Shown: positions 25,192-34,578, counted from the stretch's first letter. The stretch is DNA of 64,000 nucleotides from a bacterium (GCA_026129405.1 JAHCID010000003.1:1-64000), one strand, 5' to 3'. The notes: generated by a model not told the origin, from the letters alone. A program made the numbers and translations.

Positions 25192-26883
25192 ATGCCGACT
25201 TCGCAGGTAGCACCGGAGGCCGCGCCGAACAACGCGCTGCCGGAGATCATCGTCAACGGCCGTCCCCTGCGGGAGGTCACCGACGATGCGCTCGCGGCGC
25301 TCCTCGCCGCGAATGCGCCGCCCTCCCTCTTCTGCCGGTTCGGGCACCTCGCGCGGGTGCGCGCCGACGAGACAAGGCGTCCCTTCGTGGAGCGCATCTC
25401 CGAGCCCGTTCTGCGGCACCGTCTCGAGCGCGTGGCGCAGTTCCTCCGCGTCTCCCAGCGCGGCGCCGCCGTGCCGGTCCCGCCGCCGTTCGAGGTCGTG
25501 CAGGATCTGGTCGCCCTGGGCCGCTGGGACGTGCCCTCGCTTGAGGCCGTCACCACCGTCCCGGTCCTGCGCCGCGACGGCACCGTCGCCAACGCCCCCG
25601 GCTACGATCCTCAGACGCGCCTCGTCTACTGGCCGACGCCGGAGCTGATCGTGCCGGCGATCCCGTCGAAGCCGTTGGCCGCGGAGGTGGCGGCGGCGCG
25701 AGCGCTGATCGACGACCTCCTCGTCGACTTCCCCTTCGTGGACCAGGCGAGCCGCGCGAACATGCTCGCGCTGATCCTGACGCCGATTCTGCGCCCGGCG
25801 ATTTCAGGACCGGTGCCGCTGTGCCTCCTCGACAAGCCGAAGCGGGGCACCGGGGCCAGCCTTCTGGCGCAGCTCGCTGAGGCGATCGCCATCGGCACTG
25901 GCACCGACCTCACCACCGCGCCGCGCGACGACGAGGAGTGGCGGAAGAAGATCACGGCGGCGCTGATCGAGGGCGCGACGATCCTGTTTTTCGACAACGT
26001 GGAGCACGTGCTGTCGAGTCCGAGCCTCGCCGCGGCGCTGACGACGACGGAGTGGTCGGACCGCATTCTCGGCAAGTCGGAGATGGCGAGGGCGCTGCCG
26101 CAACGCGCCACGTGGATGGCCACCGGAAACAACCTGCGCGTGGGCGGCGACCTCGCGCGACGCAGCTACTGGGTCCGCCTCGACGCGCAGCTCGCGCGTC
26201 CGTGGCAGCGCCATGGCTTCCGTCACGCCGACCTCCTCGGCCACGTTCGCAGGCATCGCGGGCAGCTCCTCGCCGCCGTCCTCACGATGGCGCGGGGCTG
26301 GTGGGCTGCCGGGTGTCCGGTCGCGGGCACGCCGACCTTGGGTGGATTTGACGACTGGGTGCGGATCGTCGGCGGCGTCCTTGCGCACGCGGGCATCGAA
26401 GGGTTCCTCGGCAATCTGGACGAGCTCTACGAGCACGTCGATGAGGAAGAGGTCGCCTGGGAAGCGCTCCTCGCGGCGTGGGCAGATATCTATGGCGACC
26501 GCGCCCTGACCGTCGCGGAGGTGCTGCGCGATCTCCGCACGAACCCCTCGCACCCGTTCCACGACCTCCTGCCCGGCGACTTGCTTGACGGGCGCGGGAA
26601 CCTCGACCGCCGGCTCGGCAATGCCCTGTCGAAGCGCGAGCGCGCGGTGTTCGGCGTTCTGCGGATCGAGCGTCACGGGCGCAAGGCGCGGGCGGTGCGA
26701 TGGCGCGTGATCGCGGTGCGGGGTGAGTTTCGTGAGTTGAGTGAGTCTGTCCCGGCCGAGGCCGCCCCCCCTGCGAGTGAGTCTGGTGAGTCGAGTGAGT
26801 CCGTTTCGGCCAAGGGCTCCCCCCCTCGTAGTGAGTCTGGTGAGTCCGGTGAGTCTGTTTCAGCCGATCGTGGGGCCGCATGA
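25192..26883 (+). CDS. Phage-type replication ATPase/helicase with degenerate Walker A
   Basis: 563 residues. The N-terminal 170 residues are of unknown type. The ATPase core has a P-loop-like segment LLDKPKRGTGASLLAQ in which the usual Lys of GTGKS/T is Ala-Ser, a Walker B-like ATILFFDNVEH, and an arginine-finger-like stretch near LARRSYWVRLD. This pattern occurs in primase/helicase-type replicators of mobile elements. The C-terminal 45 residues consist of 18-residue repeats rich in SES and GES, encoded by the 54 bp iteron units. It overlaps the next gene by ATGA. It is probably the element's replication initiator or helicase. Confidence 0.65.
   Translation: MPTSQVAPEAAPNNALPEIIVNGRPLREVTDDALAALLAANAPPSLFCRFGHLARVRADETRRPFVERISEPVLRHRLERVAQFLRVSQRGAAVPVPPPFEVVQDLVALGRWDVPSLEAVTTVPVLRRDGTVANAPGYDPQTRLVYWPTPELIVPAIPSKPLAAEVAAARALIDDLLVDFPFVDQASRANMLALILTPILRPAISGPVPLCLLDKPKRGTGASLLAQLAEAIAIGTGTDLTTAPRDDEEWRKKITAALIEGATILFFDNVEHVLSSPSLAAALTTTEWSDRILGKSEMARALPQRATWMATGNNLRVGGDLARRSYWVRLDAQLARPWQRHGFRHADLLGHVRRHRGQLLAAVLTMARGWWAAGCPVAGTPTLGGFDDWVRIVGGVLAHAGIEGFLGNLDELYEHVDEEEVAWEALLAAWADIYGDRALTVAEVLRDLRTNPSHPFHDLLPGDLLDGRGNLDRRLGNALSKRERAVFGVLRIERHGRKARAVRWRVIAVRGEFRELSESVPAEAAPPASESGESSESVSAKGSPPRSESGESGESVSADRGAA
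26723..26854 (+). repeat. Iteron array, right copy (nine GTGAGT in three 54 bp units)
   Basis: GTGAGT occurs at 26723, 26732, 26741, then 26777, 26786, 26795, then 26831, 26840, 26849. Steps are exactly 9 bases within a triplet and 54 bases between triplets. The array lies inside the 3' end of the replication ATPase gene and, because 9 and 54 are multiples of three, is read as 18-residue protein repeats. The same unit appears inverted and non-coding at 19650-19732. Confidence 0.9.
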
Positions 26884-27251
26884 CCGACCTCGAGGCGCTG
26901 AAGGCTGACCCCGGTCGCGTCGACCAGCTCGACGCCGCCGAGCTGCCCGCGGTGCTCGAGCGCGCCAGCGCCGAGCACGCCCGCCTGGCGCTCGTTGAGC
27001 GGCGCATCCTTGCGCGTCTGCGCGTGCCGCCCGTGGTGGCGCTGGCCGGGGACGACGACGACCTCCTCGACGACGAGGCCGTCGGGCGGTTGCTGGCGGT
27101 TCCGGCCTCCCATGTCGGCGACCTGCGGCGCCGGGGGGCGCTCCCGGTCGTGCACGTCGGGAAATACGTCCGGGTCCGGCGGGGCGACGTGCGGAACTTC
27201 GCCCGGGGGGCTTCCCAGGGGTCATGTGCCAATGGCATATCGACGTCATGA
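26880..27251 (+). CDS. Excisionase-like HTH protein
   Basis: 123 residues. The C-terminal half is a MerR/Xis-type winged helix: LLDDEAVGRLLAVPASHVGD, then LRRRGALPVVHVGKYVRVRR, then GDVRNFAR. Such proteins bend att DNA for excision or select the replication state. The N-terminus is an acidic helix. Position between the replicator and integrase supports an excisionase role. It overlaps the replicator stop by ATGA. Confidence 0.7.
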   Translation: MTDLEALKADPGRVDQLDAAELPAVLERASAEHARLALVERRILARLRVPPVVALAGDDDDLLDDEAVGRLLAVPASHVGDLRRRGALPVVHVGKYVRVRRGDVRNFARGASQGSCANGISTS

Positions 27252-27439
27252 CTGGGGAGGAGCTGCGGACGATTCGCCACCGGCTCGGGCTCTCACAGCG
27301 GGAGTTCGCACCGCGCGTCGGCCTCACGGCGAACGCGGTGGCGCGCATCGAGCGCGGCGAGCGCGGTGTCTCGCCGATGCTGGCGATCCTCGTGGGCTTC
27401 CTCGCCCCCAAGCCGCGCCCGCGTGGGCGCCGGAGGTGA
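27248..27439 (+). CDS. Cro/CI-type HTH regulator
   Basis: 63 residues from the ATG at 27248 (an upstream ATG at 27224 is possible). MTGEELRTIRHRLGLSQREF, then LTANAVARIERGERGVSP, is a classic XRE helix-turn-helix, followed by a basic tail. It overlaps the end of the excisionase-like gene by four bases and precedes the integrase by four bases, so all three are probably one transcript. Confidence 0.8.
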   Translation: MTGEELRTIRHRLGLSQREFAPRVGLTANAVARIERGERGVSPMLAILVGFLAPKPRPRGRRR

Positions 27440-27443
27440 TCGC

Positions 27444-28736
27444 ATGGTGAGGAAGGGCAAGGGCCAACGGCGGAAGCCGTTCAAGGACGAGTGGTACGAC
27501 CGCCAACCGGACGGCACGTTGAAGCGCCGGACCAAGTGGTTCGCGACGAAGCAGGAAGCCGACGACCACGAGGACCAACGCAGGAAGTCTCGGCCGATGG
27601 GGCGCCCGAGCATCGACCCCGGGAGCACGGTTGAGGTCGTCGCGCAGCGGCTCAAGGCGTTGACCGAGCTGCGGCGCGGCAACACGGCGCGGTTCTACGC
27701 GAGCAACCTCGACGCGCACATCCTGCCGCACTTCCGGGGCTGGCCGATGCGCGATGTGGACCGGGGCACGGTGATGGATTTCCTCCTCACGATGCGGAAG
27801 GCGCCCGTGATCCGCGACGGCAAGACGCTGCGTCCCCGGCACGCCGACAGCACGGTGCGCGGCATCCTGGCGACCTTCTCGAAACTCGCGGCCGTCGCCG
27901 TGTCGAGCCAGATCTACCCGGCGAACCCGTTTGCGCGGCTCGGCGCGGAACTTGGGCTCGCGGCGAAGCCGGCGGCCCGCCGCAACGCCGTCAAGAAGAA
28001 GGCCATGACGCGCCCGCAGCTCACGCGCTTCCGCGCGGCCGTCGAGGCGATGGCCCCGCGGCTGGCGCCGCTGTTCCTGCTGCTCGCGCGCACGGGCCTG
28101 CGCATCAACGAAGCGCTCGCGCTGCGGGTCGTGGACCTGGACCTCGACGCCGGCACGCTGCGCGTCGAGCGCGAGAAGGTGAAGGACCACAAGGTGCCGG
28201 GGAAACCCGACGCCTGGACGATCGGCCCCCCGAAGTCGGACCACGGCGTGCGCACGGTGCGGCTGACGCCGCAGCTCGCGACGATCCTGCGGCGCTGGCT
28301 CGAGGTCGACCGCGCGAAGGAAAAGCTGCGTCACGGCTGGCCGGTGACGCCGCCGTGGCTGTTCTACGTCGAGCGCCACCCGGGCACCTACGGCGACGAC
28401 CCGTGCGCGGGCACGTTCGATGACAGCAACGTCCGGCGCGTCATGCGGACGGTCCTGCGCCAGTTGCACGAGGCCGACGTGAAGGCCGGGCTGCCCGTGG
28501 ACGCGCGGTTTCCGCGACACTTCACGCCGCATTGCTTCCGCCACACGTTCGCCAGCTTGTTGCTGTCGGAGGGACAGAAGCCGCTCCAGTGGGTGAAAGA
28601 GCAGCTGGGACACGAGAGCATCAAGCTCACGAGCGACACGTACGGCTCGTGGTTGCCGGCGGTCGACGCCACCGGCAACGACTGCCTCGACGACGACGGC
28701 GCGGAGGCGGTCAGTCACGGTCAGGGCAGAACGTGA
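27444..28736 (+). CDS. int: Tyrosine recombinase integrase
   Basis: 430 residues, complete. The N-terminal arm-binding part is basic (MVRKGKGQRRKPFKDEWYDR), the SAM-like core-binding domain spans about 60-180, and the catalytic domain follows. Catalytic residues are R220 (ARTGLRINEA), H363 and R366 (HCFRHTFAS), H390 (QLGHESI) and nucleophile Y400 (SDTYGSW). It lies directly before attR and would insert the element at the tRNA-Thr 3' end. It shares the segment VEREKVKD...WTIGPPKS with the orphan integrase at 17901. Confidence 0.95.
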   Translation: MVRKGKGQRRKPFKDEWYDRQPDGTLKRRTKWFATKQEADDHEDQRRKSRPMGRPSIDPGSTVEVVAQRLKALTELRRGNTARFYASNLDAHILPHFRGWPMRDVDRGTVMDFLLTMRKAPVIRDGKTLRPRHADSTVRGILATFSKLAAVAVSSQIYPANPFARLGAELGLAAKPAARRNAVKKKAMTRPQLTRFRAAVEAMAPRLAPLFLLLARTGLRINEALALRVVDLDLDAGTLRVEREKVKDHKVPGKPDAWTIGPPKSDHGVRTVRLTPQLATILRRWLEVDRAKEKLRHGWPVTPPWLFYVERHPGTYGDDPCAGTFDDSNVRRVMRTVLRQLHEADVKAGLPVDARFPRHFTPHCFRHTFASLLLSEGQKPLQWVKEQLGHESIKLTSDTYGSWLPAVDATGNDCLDDDGAEAVSHGQGRT

Positions 28737-28800
28737 GGCCAGAAGATCCTGACCGCTCCCCGCTGACGCGGTGTGTTAGTGACTGAACCGTGACTGAAAG
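28711..28800. repeat. Right arm-type sites
   Basis: TCAGTCACGGTCAG at 28711-28724 (inside the integrase 3' end) and AACCGTGACTGAAAG at 28786-28800, with a partial copy at 28779-28789, share the GACCGTGACTG core with two sites near attL. Together they are probable integrase arm-binding sites. Confidence 0.5.
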
Positions 28801-28842
28801 ATAACTTTGCTAGCAGGCGACGGAGAAAACGTCAGCAATTTC

Positions 28843-28918
<76 letters not shown>

Positions 28919-29054
28919 AGACCGCGCGAGCCGCGTCTCATAGCCGACGGCCCACAGCCGGGCAACCCGCGCAGGGCTCCTTGACGAGGTACACCCCCTT
29001 CGCCATTTCCGGCGCCCAGGTGATCCGACCCAGAGTGCCCCGGAGGCCCCGCGC

Positions 29055-30413
29055 ATGACCCCACCGAGACCCGGCGTCATGACGCCGGCCCAGGCCGAAG
29101 CGTTTCTGCAGGAGCACGACGTCCGCTTCGTCCTCGCGCAGTTCGTCGACATCCACGGCGTCGCGAAGACCAAGGCCGTTCCCGCAAGCCACCTGGGCGA
29201 CGTGCTCGAGGGCGGCGCCGGCTTCGCCGGGTTCGCGGTCTGGGGGCTCGGGCAGGAGCCGCACGATCCCGACTTCATGGCCGTCGGCGATCTCGCCACG
29301 CTCTCCCTCGTGCCGTGGCAGCCGGGGTACGCGCGCATCGTCTGCGACGGGTACGTGAAGGGGCAGCCGTGGCCGCTCGACACGCGGCACATCCTGAAGA
29401 AGCAGATCGCGCGGCTCGCGGAGAAGGGGTGGACGCTCGACTCGGGGATCGAGCCGGAGTTCATGCTGCTGAACCGGCTGCCCGACGGGACCGTCGTCTG
29501 CGCCGACCCGTCCGACGCGCTCGACAAGCCCTGCTACGACTACAAGGGGCTCTTCCGGAGCCGGGCCTTCATCGAGCAGCTCGTCGAGGCGCTCCAGAAG
29601 GTCGGGTTCGACGTCTACCAAGTGGACCACGAGGACGCGAACGGGCAGTTCGAGGTGAACTTCTCGTACTCCGACTGCCTCACGTCCGCCGACCGCATCG
29701 TCTTCTTCCGCATGGCGGCGAGCGAGATCGCGCGGCAGTGTGGTGCCGTCTGCTCGTTCATGCCGAAGCCGTTCAGCGACCGCACCGGCAGCGGACTCCA
29801 TCATCACCTCTCGCTGTCCGACGGGAAGACCGGCAACCTCTTCGCGGACGACGGTGACGAGCGCAACCTTGGTTTGTCGCAGCTCGCCTACCACTTCCTC
29901 GGCGGGCTCCTCGCGCACGCGCCGGCGCTGGCGGCGCTGGTGGCGCCGTCGGTCAACTCCTATAAGCGGCTCGTGGTCGGGCGCAGCTTCTCCGGCGCCA
30001 CCTGGGCGCCGGCCTACATCTCCTACGGCGACAACAACCGCACCTCGATGGTCCGCGTGCCGTACGGGCGGCTCGAGGTCCGGCTCGTCGACTCGAGCGC
30101 CAACCCGTACCTCGCGGCGTCGGCGATCATTGCCGCCGGGCTCGACGGCATCGAGCGCAAGCTCGATCCGGGCGAGCCGCACAACATCAACCACTACCGC
30201 CTGTCGCCCGAGCAACTGCGCGAGCGCGGCGTCGGCGTGCTGCCGCAGACGCTCGCCGAGGCGCTCGACGCGCTCGAGGCGGACGGGCTCTTCGCGCAGC
30301 AGCTCGGCTCCGACTTCCTCTCCGAGTTCGTGACGATCAAGCGGATGGAGTGGGTCGACTACCACCGCCACGTCTCCGACTGGGAGCTGCGGCGGTACCT
30401 GGAGTTCTACTGA
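29055..30413 (+). CDS. gmaS: Gamma-glutamylmethylamide synthetase (type III GS family)
   Basis: 452 residues of the glutamine-synthetase fold: [10 protein letters not shown] and [11 protein letters not shown] carry the metal-binding acids, [10 protein letters not shown] the nucleotide site, and NSYKRL and [10 protein letters not shown] the glutamate/ATP-binding residues. GmaS ligates methylamine to glutamate using ATP. Type III GlnT enzymes look alike, so the call rests on its place as first gene of an operon with mgsABC and mgdABCD. GGAGG precedes the ATG at 29055. The stop overlaps mgsA as TGATG. Confidence 0.85.
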   Translation: MTPPRPGVMTPAQAEAFLQEHDVRFVLAQFVDIHGVAKTKAVPASHLGDVLEGGAGFAGFAVWGLGQEPHDPDFMAVGDLATLSLVPWQPGYARIVCDGYVKGQPWPLDTRHILKKQIARLAEKGWTLDSGIEPEFMLLNRLPDGTVVCADPSDALDKPCYDYKGLFRSRAFIEQLVEALQKVGFDVYQVDHEDANGQFEVNFSYSDCLTSADRIVFFRMAASEIARQCGAVCSFMPKPFSDRTGSGLHHHLSLSDGKTGNLFADDGDERNLGLSQLAYHFLGGLLAHAPALAALVAPSVNSYKRLVVGRSFSGATWAPAYISYGDNNRTSMVRVPYGRLEVRLVDSSANPYLAASAIIAAGLDGIERKLDPGEPHNINHYRLSPEQLRERGVGVLPQTLAEALDALEADGLFAQQLGSDFLSEFVTIKRMEWVDYHRHVSDWELRRYLEFY

Positions 30414-31297
30414 TGTGCGGCGTCGTCGGCCTTCTCCTGAAGGACGGCACGCGGCGCGCCGAGCTCGGCCGGCTCGTGACCGGCATGTTCGAGACGATGG
30501 GTGAGCGCGGGCCCGACTCGGGCGGCCTCGCCGTCTTCGGCGAGCCCACGACCGGGGCGCTCCGCCGCTTCAACGTCTTCGCGCCGCGCCGCGACTACCC
30601 GTGGGGCGAGCTCGCGACGGCGCTGGGCGCGTCCGTCGAGGCCATCGAGAACCACGCCGTCGTTTCGCTCGCCGGCACCGCGCCCGACTTCCGCCGCTGG
30701 CTCGCCGAGTACGATCCGACGCTGCACCTCCTGTCGGCCGGACGGCGCATCAACGTCTACAAGGACGTCGGCGCGGCGGGCGCGATCGCGAAGCGCTACC
30801 GGTTCCCGGTGCTCGGCGGCACGCACGCCGTCGGGCACACGCGCATGGCGACGGAGTCGGCCGTGTCGCCGGCGCGCGCGCATCCGTTCACCGCCGGCGA
30901 GGACTTCTGCCTCGTCCACAACGGCTCGCTGTCGAACCCGAACATGCTGCGCCGCAAGCTCGAAGCGGAGGGCGTCGCCTTCGAGACCGACAACGACACC
31001 GAGGCCGCCTGCCGCCTCATCGAGTGGCGGCTCCGCGCCGGCGACTCGCTCGAGCAGGCGCTCGAGGTCGCGTTCCGCGAGCTCGACGGCTTCTACACGC
31101 TCGTCATGGGCACCGGCGACTCGCTGACGCTCGTCCGCGACGCCTTCGCCTGCAAGCCCGCCGTCATCGCGGAGACCGACTCGTGGGTGGCGATCGCGTC
31201 GGAGTTCCGGGCGCTGGCGCATCTGCCCGACGTCGCGTCGGCGAACGTCTTCGAGCCGGAGCCGGAGCGCATCTACACCTGGACGGTCCCGAATTGA
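30413..31297 (+). CDS. mgsA: N-methylglutamate synthase subunit A (class II glutaminase-type)
   Basis: 294 residues. The protein begins [10 protein letters not shown], so after Met removal Cys2 is the Ntn nucleophile. GHTRMATESAVSPARAHPFT and HNGSLSNPNMLR are the glutaminase-domain motifs. In the N-methylglutamate pathway this subunit handles the gamma-glutamylmethylamide amide, releasing the methylamine group for transfer. Length is close to GltB1-type homologues. It overlaps gmaS by one base and mgsB by four. Confidence 0.88.
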   Translation: MCGVVGLLLKDGTRRAELGRLVTGMFETMGERGPDSGGLAVFGEPTTGALRRFNVFAPRRDYPWGELATALGASVEAIENHAVVSLAGTAPDFRRWLAEYDPTLHLLSAGRRINVYKDVGAAGAIAKRYRFPVLGGTHAVGHTRMATESAVSPARAHPFTAGEDFCLVHNGSLSNPNMLRRKLEAEGVAFETDNDTEAACRLIEWRLRAGDSLEQALEVAFRELDGFYTLVMGTGDSLTLVRDAFACKPAVIAETDSWVAIASEFRALAHLPDVASANVFEPEPERIYTWTVPN

Positions 31298-31968
31298 CGG
31301 TCCTCGATCTCGAGCAGCTCTCGGTCCGGGAGATCAACTACGCCCTCCATCATCGGGACTCGATGGAGTCCGTCACGCTCGTGAACCCCGGCGGCGCGCA
31401 CAACCTGGCCGTCGGGCTCGACTGGCCCGGCGAGGTCGAGATCCGCGGCCACGCCGGCTACTTCGTCGGCGGGATGAACAAGCAGGCGACGATCACCGTC
31501 CACGGCAGCGTGGCGTCGAGCGTCGCCGAGAACATGATGTCGGGCCTCGTGCGCGTGCGCGGCAACGCCTCGCAGTGCGCGGGGGCGTCGATGCACGGCG
31601 GGCTCCTCGTCGTCGAGGGCGACGCCGCGGCCCGCTGCGGCATCTCGCTGAAGGGCGGCGACGTCGTGGTCGGCGGGCGCGTCGGGCACGCGAGCGGCTT
31701 CATGGCGCAGGCGGGGCGCATCGTCGTCTGCGGCGACGCCGGCGCGAGCCTCGGCGACTCGCTCTACGAGGCGGTCATCTACGTCGGCGGCGGCATCAAG
31801 AGCCTCGGTGCCGACGCGCAGGAAGAGGAGATGACCGAGGCGGACGTCGTCGTCGTGCGCGCGCTCCTCGCGAAGGCCGGCCTGGCCGAAGACCCCGCGC
31901 GGTTCCGCCGCGTCGCCTCCGCGCGCACGCTGTATCACTGGAACGCCGACGCGCAGCAGGAGTACTGA
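31294..31968 (+). CDS. mgsB: N-methylglutamate synthase subunit B (GXGXG beta-helix)
   Basis: 224 residues from a TTG that overlaps the mgsA stop (TTGA). The sequence is the C-terminal beta-helix of glutamate synthase, with repeated Gly-rich turns (GHAGYFVGGMNK, SVASSVAENMMSGLVRV, MHGGLLVVEGDA, VGGRVGHASGFM). It has a structural role in the synthase complex. A TTG start is rare here and probably lowers translation unless coupled. Confidence 0.88.
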   Translation: MTVLDLEQLSVREINYALHHRDSMESVTLVNPGGAHNLAVGLDWPGEVEIRGHAGYFVGGMNKQATITVHGSVASSVAENMMSGLVRVRGNASQCAGASMHGGLLVVEGDAAARCGISLKGGDVVVGGRVGHASGFMAQAGRIVVCGDAGASLGDSLYEAVIYVGGGIKSLGADAQEEEMTEADVVVVRALLAKAGLAEDPARFRRVASARTLYHWNADAQQEY

Positions 31969-31973
31969 GCGAC

Positions 31974-33329
31974 GTGGCGATCCGGCGCGAGGAGAACAGC
32001 CTCTACGGCCCGGACGTGCTGGCCTACATCCAGCGCGCCGCCGAGCACGGCGTCTACGACATCCGCGGCCTCGGCGCGAAGCGCCGCGTCCCGCACTTCG
32101 ACGACCTCGTCTTCCTGACGGCGTCGATGTCACGCTATCCGCTCGAGGGCTACCGCGAGCGCTGCACGACGAAGACGGTGCTCGGCACACGCCACGCGAA
32201 GAAGCCCATCGAGCTCGCGATCCCGATCACCGTCGCCGGCATGAGCTTCGGCGCGCTGTCGGCGCGCTCGAAGGAGGCCATCGGGCGCGCGGCGACGGCC
32301 GTCGGCACGTCGACCACCACCGGCGACGGCGGCATGACGCCTGAAGAACGCGAGTCGTCGAAGACGCTCGTCTACCAGTGCCTGCCGTCGCGCTACGGCT
32401 TCAACCCCGACGACCTCCGCAAGGCCGACGCCATCGAGGTCGTCGTGGGGCAGGGCGCCAAGCCCGGCGGCGGCGGCATGCTGCTCGGGCAGAAGATCAC
32501 CGAGCGCGTCGCCGCCATGCGCACGCTGCCCGCCGGCATCGACCAGCGCTCGGCGTGCCGCCATCCCGACTGGACGGGGCCCGACGACCTCGCGATCAAG
32601 ATCGTCGAGCTGCGCGAGATCACCGACTGGCAGGTGCCGATCTACGTGAAGATCGGCGCGTCGCGCGTCTTCAACGACGTGAAGCTGGCGGTGAAGTCGG
32701 GCGCCGACGTGGTCGTCGTCGACGGCATGCAGGGCGGCACCGCGGCGACGCAGCAGGTGTTCATCGAGCACGCCGGCATCCCGACGCTGCCCGCCGTGCG
32801 TCAGGCCGTCGAGGCGCTCGAGGAGATGGGCGTCTACGGCGAGGTGCAGCTGGTCGTCTCGGGAGGCATTCGCACCGGGGCCGACGTCGCGAAGGCGCTG
32901 GCGCTCGGGGCCGACGCGGTGTCGATCGGGCAGGGCGTGCTGATGGCGCTCGGCTGCAACGCGCCGAGGCCGCTCGACGGGGGGACGCACGAAGACGTGA
33001 GCGCCGACTACGCGAAGCTCGGCACGGAGCCCGGCTACTGCCACCACTGCCAGAGCGGCCGCTGCCCGGTCGGCGTGACGACGCAGGACCCGTCACTCGA
33101 GCTGCGGCTGGAGCCTACGGAAGGCGCGCGGGCCCTGCGCAACTACCTCAACGTCCTCACCATGGAGCTGACGACGCTCGCGCGCGCCTGCGGCAAGTCG
33201 AACGTGCACCATCTCGAACGCGAGGACCTCGTGGCGCTGACCGTCGAGGCCGCGGCGATGGCGGGCGTGCCGCTCGCGGGCACGAGCTGGATCCCCGGAC
33301 GCCGCAGCTCGGAGCCCGGCGGCTGGTGA
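31974..33329 (+). CDS. mgsC: N-methylglutamate synthase subunit C (FMN/Fe-S synthase domain)
   Basis: 451 residues from a GTG. It matches the FMN-binding TIM-barrel of glutamate synthase: TVAGMSFGALSARSKEAIGR, GAKPGGGGMLLGQKI, VVDGMQGGTAATQQVF and SGGIRTGADVAKALALGADA. The cysteines in ALGCNA and GYCHHCQSGRCPVG (near residue 355) would hold the Fe-S cluster. It would transfer methylamine nitrogen onto 2-oxoglutarate to give N-methylglutamate. It overlaps mgdA by GTGA. Confidence 0.9.
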   Translation: MAIRREENSLYGPDVLAYIQRAAEHGVYDIRGLGAKRRVPHFDDLVFLTASMSRYPLEGYRERCTTKTVLGTRHAKKPIELAIPITVAGMSFGALSARSKEAIGRAATAVGTSTTTGDGGMTPEERESSKTLVYQCLPSRYGFNPDDLRKADAIEVVVGQGAKPGGGGMLLGQKITERVAAMRTLPAGIDQRSACRHPDWTGPDDLAIKIVELREITDWQVPIYVKIGASRVFNDVKLAVKSGADVVVVDGMQGGTAATQQVFIEHAGIPTLPAVRQAVEALEEMGVYGEVQLVVSGGIRTGADVAKALALGADAVSIGQGVLMALGCNAPRPLDGGTHEDVSADYAKLGTEPGYCHHCQSGRCPVGVTTQDPSLELRLEPTEGARALRNYLNVLTMELTTLARACGKSNVHHLEREDLVALTVEAAAMAGVPLAGTSWIPGRRSSEPGGW

Positions 33330-34576
33330 AGGGCTACTCGGCCTGGTCGCTCCTCCGCCGCGGGCTCACCGGCGGCGAGTGGCCGCGCGCGTGGCGGCGC
33401 CAGGCGCAGCGGCGCAGCTACGACGTCGTCGTCATCGGCGCCGGCGTGCACGGGCTCGCGACCGCCTACTACCTTGCGAAGAACCACGGCGTCACCGACG
33501 TCGCCGTGGTCGACAAGGCGTGGGTGGGCGGCGGCGCCTCGGGCCGCAACACCGCCATCGTGCGCTCGAACTACCTGACGCCCGAGGGCGTGCGCTTCTA
33601 CGACCGCTCGCTCGAGCTCTACCGCCACCTGGCGCGCGAGCTCGACTTCAACGTCATGTTCGCGCGCCGCGGCCACATGACGCTGGCGCACGACGACGGC
33701 GCGCTGCGCACCATGCAGTGGCGCGCGCAGGTGAACCAGCTGGAGGGCGTCGACTCGAAGGTGATCGGCCCGCGCGACGTCGCCGCGATCGAGCCCTACC
33801 TCGACTGCTCGCCGCGCCGCCGCTACCCGATCCTGGGCGCGCTCTACCACCCGCCAGGCGGCATCATCCGCCACGACGCGGTCAACTGGGGCTACGCGCG
33901 CGCGGCCGACGCGCTCGGCGTCCATATCCACCAGGAGACGGAGGTCGTGGGCATCGACGTCGGCTCGGATGGCGTGACCGGCGTGCGGCTCGCCGACGGC
34001 AGCACGATCGCCACCGAGCGCGTCGTCAACTGCACCGCCGGCTGGGCGACGACCATCGCCGACATGGCCGGCGTGCGCCTCCCCATCGTCACGCACCCGC
34101 TCCAGGCCGCGGTGACCGAGCCGGTGAAGCCGTTCCTCCACAGCGTCGTCGTGTCGGGGACGCTGCACGTCTACGTCAGCCAGACGGACCGCGGCGAGCT
34201 CGTCTTCGGCGCCAGCGTCGACCCGTTCGCGGCCTACTCGATGCGCGGGACGCTCGAGTTCACGGAGGAGCTGGCGAGCCACGTGCTCGAGCTGATCCCG
34301 TCGATCGCCATGGTGCGCCTGCTGCGCCAGTGGGCGGGGCTGTGCGACATGACGCCGGACTACTCGCCGGTCATGGGCGAGACGCCGGTGCGCGGCTTCT
34401 ACGTCGACGTCGGCTGGGGGACGTACGGCTTCAAGGCCGGGCCCGTCTCGGGCGAGCAGATGGCGGCGCTCGTCGCCACGGGCCGGACGCCGGAGCTGAT
34501 CGCGCCGTTCGCGCTATCGCGCTTCGCCGAGGGGCGCCTGGTCGGCGAGAAGGGGGCGGCCGCCGTCGGCCACTGA
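33326..34576 (+). CDS. mgdA: N-methylglutamate dehydrogenase subunit A (SoxB-like)
   Basis: 416 residues, FAD-dependent amine oxidoreductase fold. The N-terminal dinucleotide motif is VVVIGAGVHGLATAYYLAKN, followed by GGGASGRNTAIVRSNY. The C-terminal FAD-contact region is DMTPDYSPVMGETPV and GWGTYGFKAGPVSGE. It is homologous to the sarcosine oxidase beta subunit, which holds the substrate-oxidising flavin site. The GTG start overlaps the mgsC stop. Confidence 0.9.
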   Translation: MKGYSAWSLLRRGLTGGEWPRAWRRQAQRRSYDVVVIGAGVHGLATAYYLAKNHGVTDVAVVDKAWVGGGASGRNTAIVRSNYLTPEGVRFYDRSLELYRHLARELDFNVMFARRGHMTLAHDDGALRTMQWRAQVNQLEGVDSKVIGPRDVAAIEPYLDCSPRRRYPILGALYHPPGGIIRHDAVNWGYARAADALGVHIHQETEVVGIDVGSDGVTGVRLADGSTIATERVVNCTAGWATTIADMAGVRLPIVTHPLQAAVTEPVKPFLHSVVVSGTLHVYVSQTDRGELVFGASVDPFAAYSMRGTLEFTEELASHVLELIPSIAMVRLLRQWAGLCDMTPDYSPVMGETPVRGFYVDVGWGTYGFKAGPVSGEQMAALVATGRTPELIAPFALSRFAEGRLVGEKGAAAVGH

Positions 34577-34578
34577 CC

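Noticed and set aside
28938-29006. A 22-residue minus-strand peptide [15 protein letters not shown]...
   Set aside because: It lies in the gmaS upstream region with no ribosome site or homologue I know; most likely chance.
29055-30413. Plain glutamine synthetase GlnA
   Set aside because: The sequence is of the shorter type III kind and heads an operon of mgs and mgd genes, so GmaS is the better call.
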